A DNA stretch of 64,000 bases from Warburgia ugandensis (taxonomy: Eukaryota > Streptophyta > Magnoliopsida > Canellales > Canellaceae): contig CP141130.1 of NCBI GenBank assembly GCA_035236585.1, positions 75,959,944 through 76,023,943 on the forward strand. Direction: 5' to 3'. How positions within the stretch are numbered: position 1 is the stretch's first letter; every line of letters begins with the position of its first letter. This document shows, piece after piece, positions 35,300 to 47,700 of this stretch. Both the position numbers and the translations under genes were made by a program. The notes under the pieces are model-generated. The model saw only the letters and a list, made by a program, of their open reading frames with translations, made no database searches and was not told the DNA's origin.

Positions 35300-38200
35300 T
35301 GTGTGCTAGTAATTAGTACAAGTACACTATTCTATTAGAGTATAGAATAAAAAATACGAGTCGATCCCATAAGGACTCTTTGATAAATGGAGTTAACTAG
35401 AATTTATGTTATCTTACTTTAACCTAGCCAAGCATTTAATAGAATGAAAAATTCTAACTAAAACTAATGACAAGGAAAGTAAAGAAGCATTAAAGACCTA
35501 AAGCAAGTAAATAAGGAAAAGAAACAAGGAACTAACTAAGAAGGAAACAACTAAGAAACTATAAAGTAAACCCAAATTAAGAAAGAAAGTATTTTATAAA
35601 AGAACTACTTAAATAAAGAAGCAAGGAAATAAAACAAGGAAACTTCCAAAAACTAACTAAGAACTAAAGTAAAGAACAAAATAGCTAAGAAAGGGAAAGA
35701 ACTATTCCATTAATGAAAAAATTACAAGGATTTGATAAACAAGCAATGAAAAGAAAGCAAGTGTTAAGTGTTCAATTTTGACTAGAATACCCTTAATTTA
35801 TTATTTAATTAGATTATCTAACTCATCAATTTGATGATTTTTAGATAAAATATGAATTTTAGCTCAAATTAACTATCCAACCAAAATTTGTCAAATTTAA
35901 TAGCTAGGTGATCATCAAAGCTAATCAGATACGTAATGTATGGCTTAAATGACTCTAATCTAGTCTTTTGTATTGTAGAGCAAATAAAATAGGCTTGGAT
36001 GGTTTAGATTGAATTTCAACAATGCAGATCACCCAATAGAGCCTCCATGGGATAGATGGAATGAATTCTGAAGAAAACTTTGTTTTAAAAGAAAATGTGA
36101 AGAAAATTTGGAAAGCCCAATTAGTTAGAAGTCTTTAAGGAGGAAAGCAAACTAGAAAGAAAGTGGAAGAAGGCAAATAAGAAGATGGTGGGGAGGTAGG
36201 TTACCCCTTTCTTTCCCATTCATTTCTCCCTCTCTCTTTCCACAACACCTTTCCCATTTCACCACTCCCTCTCTTTCTAATTTCTTTTGGATTTCCTCTT
36301 ACAAAGGAAACCGTCCCACCTATATTTTCTTCTCCCTCCACTCTCCACAATCTTCTCTCTTCTCTTTTAACTTCTGCGCTGGACTATAGGAGGCAAAACC
36401 ATGCCCCTTCTTTTCTGTTTTGTTTTCCATTTTACTTCATCAGATTATTGTTTTTTTTCCTTTGCTTTTCGTCATTTTTTTCTATGTATTTCAGTGGTTT
36501 TCTGCACCTTTACTCCACTGTAATTCTCTCTTCATGTCTCTCCCTCACTCAATTTTTCTCTATCTAGTTCCTATGCCCAACCCAACTCCTCTACTCACAC
36601 CCTCTTGATTTCCTAGTCCTCCCTTTGTTTCCACCTCTACTCAACTACTACCAAGGCGACACCCTCTCCATCTTTGTTCTCCTTCTTAGCCCAGGTCATC
36701 TTCACCTTCCCTAGCACCAACCTTTGTCCCCACTTCCTTTCCATCAACCCCATCGATCACTTCCTCTTCTCTTCCCTCTACTCTATTGCCCTTCCATTGC
36801 ATCATACCCCACTTCTCTCTCTTTACATTTTTGGTTTCCAATAGGGAACCAAATTCTAGTTCCTCCTAGTTCTCTTTCTCTGCAACACCAGCATCGACAC
36901 TCCCTACCACCAACCAGATAGCCTGACCTCCTTTCCTTGATCTCCAAAACTCAGCATGGGCTTGGCCCCTGCTTCCATCACCCTCTACTCCCACTGGCAT
37001 CTAGTCAACGCACTTGAGCTAGACCTGACACTCATCTCCACCACTACCACTTGCCCAAGCTAAAAATGACACACCCTACTCCCTGCATCTTCGCTGGCCC
37101 AAGACAGCTCATCTCCACTAGACACGCTCTACTCCCTTTTCACCCAACAGCACCAAGCGACGCAAGCTCCATCGCGCCAATCAGCTCCACCTCCCAAGTT
37201 CCCTATTTCCATGTGCTAGACACCTGATTCCTCATCTTCTTTGACAATCTCCTATGGCAAAGTCTTCCTCTTCCTTGTTTCAATTCTGTTTTATGGGAAA
37301 TTTATGGAACTTTTAGGAAAATTTTCATTTTTGCCCTTATTATAAAAATTTTAGTTACCTTTTTTGTCCTATTACTATTCTTATCCATGTTCTGTATTTT
37401 TCTCACTTAATCCACGAATTGCTTAATCTAATTCTGTCATATTCAAGCTTAATCAGATCAACAGTTCTACTTTGACAAACCAAATCTCTTTATTTCTTCA
37501 ACTATTTCATATTATAATTTCAATTCGTCTTTAACTCTTGTTCTTAGGATACTTCCTAGTATGTTTATCATTCCTAATCTTCAATCTGATAATCAAAAAT
37601 CAGATCTAAGTTGTTAAAACTCAAATTTCTTGTCTAGACCGAATCTTTGCAATTATTGAGAATCTGCCTAATCCCTCCCATGGATCATCAATTAGAAGTA
37701 TCAGGAAGAGATTAACAAAGGTTGATTGAAGTTTATGAGACCAGATATGAAGATTTTGACAATAATTAGTCTAGAGAAGTATATTTTTCTTTTTTTCTTT
37801 TTTATTTGAAATTCTGTCTTTTTGAATTGGACCTTTATAATTTTCATTGATTACATACATCTATAGTTTGATTGCATTTTCTATTAATTTTTATTTAATT
37901 TTAATTTTTAAAAATCTTAAGTTTATTAAAACTCCAAATTCTTAAAGCGAGTCCCTGTGGAATTGACCCATACTTGCATACACTACACTACAATAGCTCA
38001 TGCACTTACAGTAAAATAAACATAAAAAAAAAATAAAAAAATCCCTTCAAATCTAGGCTTGAGTTTTGCTATAGGGTCCTTATGCTGTGTCACTCAAAAG
38101 GAGCTTGTACACTTCTCTTCAACCCAAAATACACTAAAGTTACCACTAAGCTTATCTTATCTTTACCTCAACATGCCACAAACCAAAACAAATCCCATCC

Positions 38201-41160
38201 ATGCTCCTTATGAGTGAAGCATTAAGGCTATAAATAAAAGAGGATTCTAACACCTTTCCTAAACGATCACCACCATAGGAAGGAAAGAAGATTATAGAAA
38301 TAGATGTAGAAAAAGATATGACATTTTCCTTAAGTATGGACTCTAAAAAGAGGGTAGCTTCAAGGAGTTAGAAAGAGAGGAGAAAAGAGATCAATATTCT
38401 TAAGGAAGGGTTTACAATAGAAGAGGCTTCCTACATTAAATATGAAATAGAATAAAAGGAAAATGAAGGGGAGATAGTGGTGCTCAGATTAGGACTTAGC
38501 AATTCCAGCATTAGGAGATGAAGTAAGAGATATGTACATGGTGTAATCCTACCCTTTAACATGAAACCCTTAATTAGAAATCTAGATGGCTTTTCGGATG
38601 GATTTGGATGTTTCCTCAACCTTTTATTAGGATTTAGGAAGTTTCCTTGGCGCCATAGAAAGACAAAAGGTTCCTTTTCTTTTCTTTATTTCAATTCCAG
38701 AAAAAGAAACTAGAAGAAGAGATATAAGAATGATTCATGAACTAACTAAACATGGACTATGCATGCAATCTAAAAGTAGAAAGTGTGTGTGTATGAAAAT
38801 ACAAAGTGAAGGGAAATGGAAAGATGGTAATATGATGTGTGAAAGTAAATGGATATGAGAGTAAGAGATGGGAGTGGATGATTCATTGAATATATCATGG
38901 AAAGATACCATGCGTTGATTTAGAAAGTGGGTATGTGTGTCATAAAAATTAGAAAATGGTGGATGCATACAACTATATGGCTATGGTGCGTACAACTAAG
39001 ATGCTATTCATAGATCTAGAAATTGGTGATGCATGATATATATAAGAAAATAATCTGATGGGGTTTCTAAGATGATCCTAGAATGAATGCAAAGAAGATT
39101 AGAAAGTCCATCTAAACTAAGCATGAGTTTTGAAATTAGAAAAGTGCTAAATCTAAGAATCTAACATGAAATTAGTTTCTAAAATGGTTCTGAAGTGATG
39201 TTAAAGTGATCCTAAGATGCATGGAAAGAAAAATAAAAAGTTATGGAAGCTAAAAAGAAGTAATCTAAGATGTAAACATGTAAATCTAGAATTAGAAACT
39301 ACCCTACTTTTAAATTAGAAAAGTGCTTAAAAAATGAAATGTATAGATGATAAATAGATTGTATGATAAAAACATGATCTACTAAACATGAGATAACATA
39401 TTAAACTAAAACACTTTACAAAACTTCCATGGATGCAACTTAAGAATGATAAAAAGAGTTGCATATGTATGAAAGTAAAAACATGCATCCATGCAAAATT
39501 GATGAATTGTTATAATTCCTAAGGCCTCGATGCAAGCAAATTAGAATGATTCGGAGTGGAGCATGGGGATGCATATGTGCTACTCTAAGATGAAATATAT
39601 TAAGATCCTATGCATTAACTACAAAGCAAAGAAAAATGGGAAAATTGCGTGAAAACTACTAAAGAAACTACAATTAGAGAATGGGTGTAATCGAATGGAG
39701 TATGCATTCTATGCATGAGAGATCTAATCAAACAAAACTTGCTTTCTTAATTGAATACATGCTAGAGTATGATGCAAAGAAGAAATAGAAGAGAAATAAA
39801 AAGAAAATAAGCAATAAAGTAATTGGAATAAGCTTAGAACCTACCTTTATCTCTAAAGAATTTGAACATTGATGCTTTAATGGAGCTTGGATAAGGGTGA
39901 TCTTCCTCCCTCTATTTCTCCCAACTTTGGTCTTGAACTCTAAAAGATTTGAAAGATTCTAAATTCATCCATAACACCCTTGTTTATAGATTTTTTGAGT
40001 CAAAGTCATGGGGCTTGACTAGTTGAGATTCAGCCAACCTAAGTTGGAAACCAATGAAGGCTAGATGGAGGAGGCCTATTTTTCATATAGGGAAGTGGGT
40101 GGAAGATGGAAGGGAATAAGATGGAAAGGGAAAGAGAAAGAAAGGGGAAAGGTAATGAGTAGGAAAGGAAAGAAATAGAAAGGAAAGGGAAAGGAAAGTA
40201 GGTGGAGGCAATTAAAGGAGATTCCAAAATTAGAAAGTTCGAGGGAGATGTAGAATCCATGTGTACATGGTGTTTTATAAACCCCAAGTTGATGTGGACC
40301 ATTTGATCAAGATGGGTTATTGAGATTTTCCTTTCCTTAGGGGTATTGGTTTGACTTTTCAACATGAAAAAGGTGGCTCATTTTTGTAACTTCTCTTTAC
40401 TTCATTCATAACCCCTACATCATGCTTACCCTATCTTAAATGGATGAAATCATCCCTAGATCATGCTTACCCTATCTTAAATGGATGAGATCCATTATAG
40501 CATATAGATCTTCCTTGAGCTTTATTTTCTCTCCACGATTGGATTGGATTAGATTGCATTAAAATGAATGGCCTTGATTCCTTAGAGATTTTGTAATGTA
40601 TTTCTAGTGGGACAAGTGTATTTTACTACCGTGGCATGGATAAGACATCCAATCATTGGGTGATCTTCGTCATTTGGTTGAGTATGAGAGAGAGAGAAAT
40701 TAAGTAAAAAGTCTTCCTGCAGGTCCTAGTCTTCTTTTATATTTGAGAAGCTTTCATTGTATATGATCTTGTTGTATCTGAGATGCTGAAACACATACTG
40801 CATGCATAGGGAGTTTGTTGCCTTTTCACCTTCATTTGAGTAGGAGTTGTGGCGAGGGCTTCTAATCATTTTGACTTTGATAATGATATCCAATGATTAT
40901 TCTAAACCTTCATAACTTCATTTTTTAGCATGTGTAGATCTAAAATGTAGCTTGGTTTTTAAAATTTTCTCTTTTAAGGATAAAATTATCAAAATACCCT
41001 TTTTCTCATTTGTACGATGGACCTGCAAAATATATAATTAACCATAATTAGTGATATTTAAGTGATTTTTGGGGTTAAAATTTGCTAAATATAAATATAC
41101 ATATGTAATATTTTTATATATAAGAAATAAGCTCAGTTTGTTTGGTCATCAATCGAAACT
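35300..41160. mobile_element. Mosaic of LTR fragments, mostly minus strand, with a plus-strand insert
   Basis: At 35300-35370 a minus-strand LTR end is seen (TGTGCTAG..., then CGAGTCGATCCCATAAGG, the mirror of the usual LTR end block). At 37945-38010 there is a plus-strand LTR end (GTCCCTGTGGAATTGACCC, ..CACTTACAG). 38050-41160 resembles a minus-strand long LTR, with pyrimidine/purine-rich parts at 40070-40200 and its start near 41150. A simple reading is one minus-strand LTR (35300-36190 and 38050-41160) cut by a plus-strand LTR (about 36190-38010). The open frames at 36420-36921 and 40039-40365 (minus) come from low-complexity C- and T-rich DNA. Boundaries are uncertain. Confidence 0.42.
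40421..40499 (+). repeat. 41-bp tandem duplication
   Basis: CATGCTTACCCTATCTTAAA begins at 40421 and again at 40462, with near-identical sequence through ATGGATGA. It is a local slippage-type duplication inside the minus-strand LTR. Confidence 0.8.
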
Positions 41161-41829
41161 ACAAAAACAGAAATATAGAATTCTAAAATATCCCAACCAC
41201 TTTTGCAAGTATTGTTGTGTGTACTTAGTGTATGCAGAAAGCCTTTAAACTCTTAGTTTACTCCTAGTGGACGAGTTGTAGTCTCATGAGGTTTTCTATA
41301 AATGATACCCATAAACATTTTCAAAAATCTTATGAAATTCCATCATGTATCTCAGAGACTCTTCTTATATTTAGCACACTAATAGAAATGATTAACAATT
41401 CAAAATCTTGCTCTTGTGACAAAGACATCCCATTAATTCATGAAACCTTGGAATTTAAATGTGCAATATAGCTACTACATATAAAATTACCACTCGAGAA
41501 AGAAATTATAGCCTATATTACCATCCAAATGTATGCTTTAACTTCAAATCTTATGGGATATACTTAACACTTAGAAAGAAGTCACTCACAAATGGGAAAA
41601 TCTCATTAGTATGTGAGTAGAATAATGTTGATCAAGTTCAAAATTCTCACATATTTTCATACAAAAGAATGATAAGTTAGAAAGAATGATAATGGTCTCA
41701 TGAAAGGATATAGACCATTAAGAATATTATACTCTACCAAATTCCCTACTTATTCATAACCACGTTCAAGTCATATTCCTCCTAAGATAAATTAGGAATT
41801 TTATTAGAATGAAACATAGGCTTAGGACA

Positions 41830-42339
41830 TCATCATCATCAAGACCTTATCCCAATTAGGGGTCGGCCACATGAATCTTATTCCTCCATTCCACTCTATT
41901 AAATACCATGGCTTCATTTAGTCCCAAAGTTTTTAAATCTTTCCTCACCACTTCTATCCACGTTCTTTTGGGCCTTCCCCTTGCCCTTTTAGAACCTTCA
42001 ACTTGTATTGCCTCACTCCTTCTAACTGGTGCCGTTGTTGGCCTCCTTTGAACATGTCCAAACCATCTAAGTCTAATCTCCCTCATCTTGTTACCTATTG
42101 GTGCTATCCCTAAATTTCTTCTAATATTTTCATTTCTAATTCTATCCTTTCTTGTCTTACCACTCATCCATCTCAACATCCTCATTTCTGCAACACTCAG
42201 CCTATGAGTATGATGTTCCTTAACTGCCCAACACTCTGATCCATAGAGCATGGCCGGCCTTATAGCCATCTTATAGAATTTTCCCTTTAGTTTGAGTGGC
42301 ACCCGCCGATCACATAAAACCCCCGATGCACATCATACT
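41830..42339 (-). mobile_element. RTE-clade LINE, copy 3, severely 5'-truncated
   Basis: 510 bp. On the minus strand the tail reads GGGATAAGGTCTTGATGATGATGAT. It is flanked by a perfect 15-bp duplication, CATAGGCTTAGGACA (41815-41829 and 42340-42354). The element inserted into the minus-strand LTR-element internal segment, whose plus-strand relative near 56600 is uninterrupted. The perfect duplication and the intact reading frame mark it as the youngest LINE here. Confidence 0.93.
41856..42302 (-). pseudogene. C-terminal 148 codons of the RTE LINE protein
   Basis: Open frame without stops, covering only the region after the RT catalytic core: YGSECWAVKEHHTHR, MLRWMSGKTRKDR, LRWFGHVQRRP, KRARGRPKRTWIEVVRKDLK. 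It matches the last part of copy 1 (1380-1823) but keeps WMSGK and RWMS residues that copy 1 has lost. With no RT core and no promoter it is a passenger fragment, not a working gene. Confidence 0.88.
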
Positions 42340-43484
42340 CATAGGCTTAGGACAAGGTTATCAAAAGAATGGGTATAAGGATAAAAAAAGGTTGTCTAAA
42401 AGATTTGTAAAGGTCTTCTACTAATGTATTCGTAACTTTCTTTTCTACCCTTTAGAGTGAAGATTTCTTGTTCATTACCTTCTTTTTTCTTTTTTTTTCT
42501 CATTTTTCTTCATTTTTCCATTTTGATGTATAGCCTTTCTTTGAATTTTTCTCTTTTTAGCCCCTTTTTGTGTTCATCTCTTTACTTGTATTACACATAC
42601 TTTTTTCAAGATAATTATTTAACCATCTCCTCATATTTCCAAAATAACTGGGTAATGGATGTATTATAGGGTTTCAATATAGAAAATGATCAATGACTTC
42701 ATAAAGAAAAAGATTATTATAAAGACTCAATGATTTAACTAGTGAAGATAAATTATAGAAGGGTAAAGGTTCTAGGTTAAACAAGAATGATCTCTATCAT
42801 TTCCTAGGTTTTCATATAATTTAAACATAAGACATATATGGTGTAGTCTATCAAATGTTTCTCTATAGTTGACCATGACAAAGAATAATGAGATCAACTA
42901 AGAAATTATTATTCACTCAAGAAAATTTTGAAGTTATGCACAACCATCAAAAAGAAAGAATGGTTCTAAAGCTCAAATGGGTTACAAGTCTCCACAATCT
43001 TATGTAGGACCTTTAGGTTATATTTTCTTTTCAACTTAAACTATACATAGCTATTTTGTGTAATAATCATTTTGAGTTTAAATTTTCATAGAAAACTTTA
43101 GATAAAAAGTAAAAGGATAAACTAATTGCATACAAATCAAGTAATAAGCTAAAGTTAAAAATATACAGAATAAAAGGTCCAAATTCGTATCCTTGTGAAG
43201 GAACTTTTAATACATTTTCAAAAAAAAAAAAATTTATTTTTTTTAAATTTTAAAAGAACTCAAAAGTAACTAAGAAAACTCTAGGCACATTAAAATTTGA
43301 AATACCCTACCCCCAAACCTAAATTAAACATTGTCTCCAATGTTTCCAACTAAAAGTGGAAAAATGAAATAACTAAGTAAAGAAATAAGGGTTAGAAAGG
43401 GTAGTACCTGCACTCCTATGATAATGCATAGATCTGTTGATGTAGCCATGGAAAATGAAAAATACAAAAACTACAACTATATCT

Positions 43485-43578
43485 ACCCTATGATACAAAT
43501 GACCTATTGTAGTATCAATCCTGATAAACAAACCCTATGATACAAATGACCTATTGTAGTATCAATCCTGATAAACAA
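43485..43578 (+). repeat. Perfect 47-bp tandem duplication
   Basis: ACCCTATGATACAAATGACC begins at 43485 and again at 43532, and the two 47-bp units are identical as read (43485-43531 and 43532-43578). The lack of differences in an otherwise decayed area implies recent origin. Confidence 0.92.
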
Positions 43579-44029
43579 TCTCCTCTAGTAGGGTTTTTGT
43601 GATCTAGCCTACCTATTTATTGACTTGTCTTCCATTCCTAAGGGTTTTGATGGATTTTGGCTTGATTAGATGATGTAGAACTAATCCCATACTGACCCTT
43701 GAGATTTGGCACTAGGTGACTAGCAAACTTTCCATTTTCCTTCTCTTGCAGAGCAACAAATAGTTGACCCATCTACTATTCCAAGTTTGCAATAGAATGT
43801 GAGTTCATTGCAAGGTCTGTTTAGTTTGATTCTGAAATTTTTTTGTGTCTTTTTGAAATTGCATAATCGCTTACATGAACATATTTAGAGTTTCCTCTAG
43901 TAATTTTTTTCTCTTTTTGGGGTGGAAACTATGGAGGCGACTACTATTAAGGCATGTTATTTTTGGAAAAAGGTTGTTGAGGGGGATTCCTCAATAGAAC
44001 CCCTAGGTAGTAATTCTTCGAACATGAGA

Positions 44030-44201
44030 AGAATAAATGTTAGCCTTTACTCTATGTGTGATATCTAAATTGTATTCCAATGGCTTCCCAATCCACATAT
44101 GACAAACATCTATATCAATCACATCACAAAAGGCCTCATCCTTGTAGTATTTTCCAATAGAAAAGGTATACAACATTATTGCCTAACCTTTAGGATGCTG
44201 C

Positions 44202-44252
<51 letters not shown>

Positions 44253-44430
44253 TATCTAAGCAACTTTGTAGGTAATAGGATGCTTCTTAATCTCCATTAG
44301 TAGCTTGTCTACCATCTTCTGGGATACAATGTTTGAGCTACTACTAATGTCTATGATTATATAAGAAACTCTCTACTTGATTGTACACCTAGTGTGAAAG
44401 AGAATGACGTAGAGTGTTTTCCTTTTCTTT
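44030..44430 (-). pseudogene. Minus-strand gypsy protease and linker remnant
   Basis: On the minus strand: ENTLRHSLFHTRCTI near 44400, then IIDISSSSNIVSQKMVDKL (about 44360-44300; the retropepsin loop, with D-I-S in place of the usual D-G/S-G), HP.TYKVA. After a (TTTC)n insertion comes YYKDEAFCDVIDIDVCHMW.GKPLEYNLDITHRVKANIYS (44185-44040). This corresponds to the 'CDV.PMD..HLLLGRPW' region between protease and RT of Ty3/gypsy elements. The RT itself does not follow; the minus-strand sequence passes to other DNA by 43900. Confidence 0.72.
44202..44251 (+). repeat. (CTTT)n microsatellite
   Basis: About 12 uninterrupted tetranucleotides inside the protease remnant. It separates the catalytic-loop part from the linker part. 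Confidence 0.95.
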
Positions 44431-44779
44431 TGTTGCATACATTAATTGCCTTAATGTAAGAGAAATTCCTTCATATGCATATGTTACCCCTTTACCTTCC
44501 TCTTCATATTGAAATTCTACTTCTATTTGTCATTTGATTCCTCTTTGTCTACAACATTCACTTCCTTTATCTAGGGACATTGATTAGATTGATTTTTGAC
44601 TTCTCCACATCTATATCATTTACTTGGTTGTGGCGGAGCATAATAATTTTCATTAGATATCTCTCCAAATTGTTTTGTTTGTCTACTCCTTGAACCTTAG
44701 CTTGTCAGTGTAGGGGCTGAAATTAATCCTGAGTAGGATCTTTATCTTGATTTTGTGGTAGTGCTCTTGAGGATTCATC

Positions 44780-45470
44780 CAGAGTGATGCTATGATTGGT
44801 ATACAAATCCCTTGCTAGGTCTCTCCAACTGTGTTGTCACTCTAATTTCTAGTTTCACAAGATCTACTAGAGTCTAGATTAGCTACAATGTAAATCAGTC
44901 TTGGATAGTAAAATATAAGTCTCTGATAAATCTAGCCACTTTTTGTAACTCAGTTTCTACTAGATCATTATACAATGATAGTCAATAAAACTATTATACA
45001 CATGACTTCCTTGCCTACAATTTTGTTATGGTTAGAATAGCACTTGATTATAATTTGTGGAAAAAATATTGCACTTATCATCTCCTTCATCCATTGCTAA
45101 GTGCAATCAATGTTGTTCCTTGCCATGCACATGAGATTTCGAGTTGCTCACACCATACTAAAGCCCCGCCTAAGCTTATAGACAATAAGCTTAATTTTTT
45201 CTCTTTTGAAATATCCATGTAAGCAAAGAATCTCTTGACTTCGAGTAGCCAATTGAGAAAATATTTTACACAGAAATACCTATTGGTAGAAAAACATGTT
45301 TGATAATAAATACCTATTGAAAGAAGGTAGATCAATCATCATCTTATAGTCTTGTGCATCATAATCTTTGATTGCTAGCATTGTTGTCTCTTTGAACAAG
45401 AATATTATTGGGTTCTTCAACCCTAAACTCTTCCACATGGGCTTGAGGCCTACTTGGTTGTTGGCCAGTT
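44780..45470 (-). pseudogene. Minus-strand gypsy gag (capsid) remnant
   Basis: On the minus strand: an N-terminal stretch with TGQQPSRPQAH..EFRVEEPNN (about 45475-45410), an MMI-DLP-type start of the capsid near 45345, then NWLLEVKRFFAYMDISKEKKLSLLSISLGGALVWCEQLE (open frame 45335-45087). Broken pieces with RNDL, TEL.KVARFI follow near 44990-44900. This is the Retrotrans_gag capsid domain (family form 'WL.EVERFF.YM.I...KK..L...L.GGA..WWEQL'), with the first Trp of WW replaced by Val-Trp-Cys. It lies upstream, on the same strand, of the protease remnant. Confidence 0.78.
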
Positions 45471-45479
45471 AACATGAAC

Positions 45480-46185
45480 AGGAGGATCACAAGCCTTGTC
45501 ATTGATCAAAACCTTGTTATCATCACAAATCTAAGTACACTTCAATGCAAGAGATTATGAGTTCGAATATTGTGACCACTCCCCTCCATTTATCAAATCC
45601 ATGTGCAATAACATAAAAGGATCCTTCCATGTGAAGGATTGTGCTAGAGAAATAAATTATTGTTGGCCCACTTCCTATTACCTTAAGCTTTTAGATTGAT
45701 TGGGAATCCAACTATAGGCCTAATCACTCTATTGTGGGGCTAATTTACTTTTCATCCTTTTCCACATTTGCTTATAAGAACTCAATAAAAAAATAAAGTT
45801 TTACTAACAGTACTTAGAAACTATGCACATTGCAACTAACATGGTGTTACTCAATCTTGATTTCACCAAAATTAGGATAATTTGGGGCCAGTTTGATCTA
45901 TTTTCTGATCATTAGGTTAAATTACTATTAAAAATACCTGAGCTAGGTTGATTTTAATGAAAATCATCCTAGATCGTTGTTAGTCATGCTATATCTAGAC
46001 CAAAAATACTTGAGCATGAAAGAGTCTCACAAAACTCAGCTTAGCTCATTATTAATGGGTTCCATCTTAAGTTAGGCTAATATTCAGGTTTAAGTTTATT
46101 TCTCTAAGTTGAAGGCTACTTATAGTTTTGAGAACGAACAAAGGGGAGTTGTTGTTTACCTGAGTTTGCAAGAGTGTGAGAAAAA
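45480..46185. other. No gene recognised
   Basis: AT-rich DNA. It may hold the leader of the minus-strand gypsy element. No primer site or LTR end was recognised. Confidence 0.35.
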
Positions 46186-46189
46186 GGGA

Positions 46190-46860
46190 GTTGGGCATAA
46201 AAAATTGATATCCACCCACATTTTTAACAAATGAAAATTGATATCCATGCCTATTTATAAGGAAAAAGCTATTTACATGGTAGGTCATAGAGCAATCTAC
46301 TCTCATTTTCATATAAGAAGTTATTAACATGGTAGGACCAATAAGCTATGCTTGACCTATTTTTAAATAAGAAGCTATTTACATGATAAGGTCTAAAAGC
46401 TACCTATTTTCACACATGCTTTCAAATAAGAACCTATTTACATGGTGGGCCCTAAAAGCTATCCCTAATTATTTTAGATAAGAAGAATTATATATAACTA
46501 AGCGGATATTTACACACATTTTCAACAAAAAGCTATTTACATAGTGGGCCCTAGAAGTTATCAGAGTTCCACTCCCATTTCAAATAAGAAGTTATTTACA
46601 TGGAGGGACCTCAAAGATATCCACGCCCATTTTTAAATTAAATCTATTTACATGTAGGGCCTAGAAGCTATATACACATTTTCAAATAAGAAAATATTTA
46701 TATTGTAGGCTTTAAGAGCTATCCATACCCACTTTCAAATGTGAAGCTATTTGCATGGTGAGGTCTAGAAGTTAACCACATATATTTTCAAATAAAAAGC
46801 TATTTACATTGTGAACCTTAAAATCTATCCACCCTCATTTTAAAATTAAAGCTATTAAAA
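46190..46860 (+). repeat. Minisatellite, about 53-bp period, about 11 units
   Basis: The unit is approximately 'AAATAAGAAGCTATTTACATGG' followed by 'TGGGCCCTAGAAGCTATCCAC' and 'CCCATTTTC'. The ATTTACATGG step occurs near 46271, 46324, 46378, 46436, 46533, 46597, 46645, 46698, 46751 and 46803, mostly 48-58 bp apart. One gap near 46480 contains extra or damaged DNA. Each unit contains the half-palindrome AAGCTATTT and GGGCCC. It is non-coding. Confidence 0.8.
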
Positions 46861-47350
46861 GCCTGTAAAGTGGCTTCATAGTATGAAGGGTAGGCCCACA
46901 AGCAAGTTCCATTGTGAGCAAGGGGGCTAACTAAATAAGCTTCATTCACATATGCATTGTGTCAACATGGAAGGCCTACAAAGATGTTTCACAGCACCCA
47001 ATATGAGCCCACAAACATGTTCTTATTGGAGGTTATTACTTTAGGCCCTTATTGGTTGATAAGAATTGGACCTAAATGCAAATTATTTAAATATTTATAT
47101 GTTTTTAGTCAAACACATTCAAACATGTTGTAGCTCAAGTCAAAGTTCCTTATCTCATCTTAACATCTTACAAAATTTAGATTGCTTAAGGTAGGAAAGC
47201 CAAACTACATCAAGTGAAAACAAAATTAGAATCAACATCTAGCAAGATTAGGTTATCTCTAATCAAACCAATATCTAGAAAAATCAGTCTAGATTGAGTG
47301 ACCTCAAACTTGAAAAGGTGGTCACAAATTATTTATGAAGCGGGTAATTG
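46861..47350. other. Spacer, no gene recognised
   Basis: Some GGCCCACAAG/AGGCCTACAA repeats near 46890-47010, otherwise featureless, up to the suspected CACTA edge. Confidence 0.35.
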
Positions 47351-47369
47351 AACTACTAAAATTGGGTTT

Positions 47370-47700
47370 TATAAGATGGGGGGAAAAAAGATAGTTCAAA
47401 TAGAGCCATCTTATTATATAAAAGATAAATAAATATGCTTGAAAATCATCTTATATTCTTTGTGACATTGGAAGTGAAGTTTCAAAATTGTCTTATAAAC
47501 CATTTTTATAAGACAATTTCTAAAAGTTGTCTTATATTTTGTGTGATCTTATTAAACAATTTTTAGAAACTAGCTTATAAAACATATATTATAAGATGGC
47601 TTTCAAAAACTATCTTATATTCTTTGTGAAATTATAAGATGGTTTTCAGAAACTATCTTATGTGTCATCTTTTATAAGAAGGATTTTTCAAAACTATCCT
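47370..47700 (+). repeat. Array of short inverted repeats, CACTA subterminal type
   Basis: At least five imperfect hairpin units such as TATAAGATGGTTTTCAGAAA..TATCTTAT, TATAAGACAATTTCTAAAAG..GTCTTATA and AAGATGGCTTTCAAAAACTA.CTTATA. Each has a 7-9 bp arm and a loop of about 12 bp. They are separated by TTCTTTGTGA-like linkers. In CACTA elements such repeats bind the small transposon protein and help define the ends; that role is inferred here. Confidence 0.65.

Larger units (their letters stand above)
41160..43350 (-). mobile_element. Minus-strand copy of the long-LTR element's 3' internal segment
   Basis: Read on the minus strand it parallels 55770-57279 of the plus-strand element. Shared landmarks are a G-rich ATTTAGGTTTGGGGGT tract (43305-43330 here; ATGTTGGGGGTG at 55805 there), CTTTATACCCATTCTTTTGATAACC, TATCATTCTTTTGTATGAAA, AAGTGACTTCTTTCTA, and TTGTCCACTAGGGGC-like DNA just before the LTR. 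It is interrupted by the LINE at 41830-42339. The open frame at 42457-42669 lies in T-rich DNA and is not a gene. Confidence 0.7.

Noticed and set aside
36420-36921. Pro/Ser/Leu-rich frames resembling a cell-wall or secreted protein
   Set aside because: C- and T-rich low-complexity DNA of an LTR; no signal peptide or repeat motif with conserved spacing, and similar sections occur in the other LTRs.
47351-47361. AACTACTAAAA as the CACTA left terminus
   Set aside because: Kept only as a possibility: the first base differs from CACTA and no matching right terminus or 3-bp duplication could be found.
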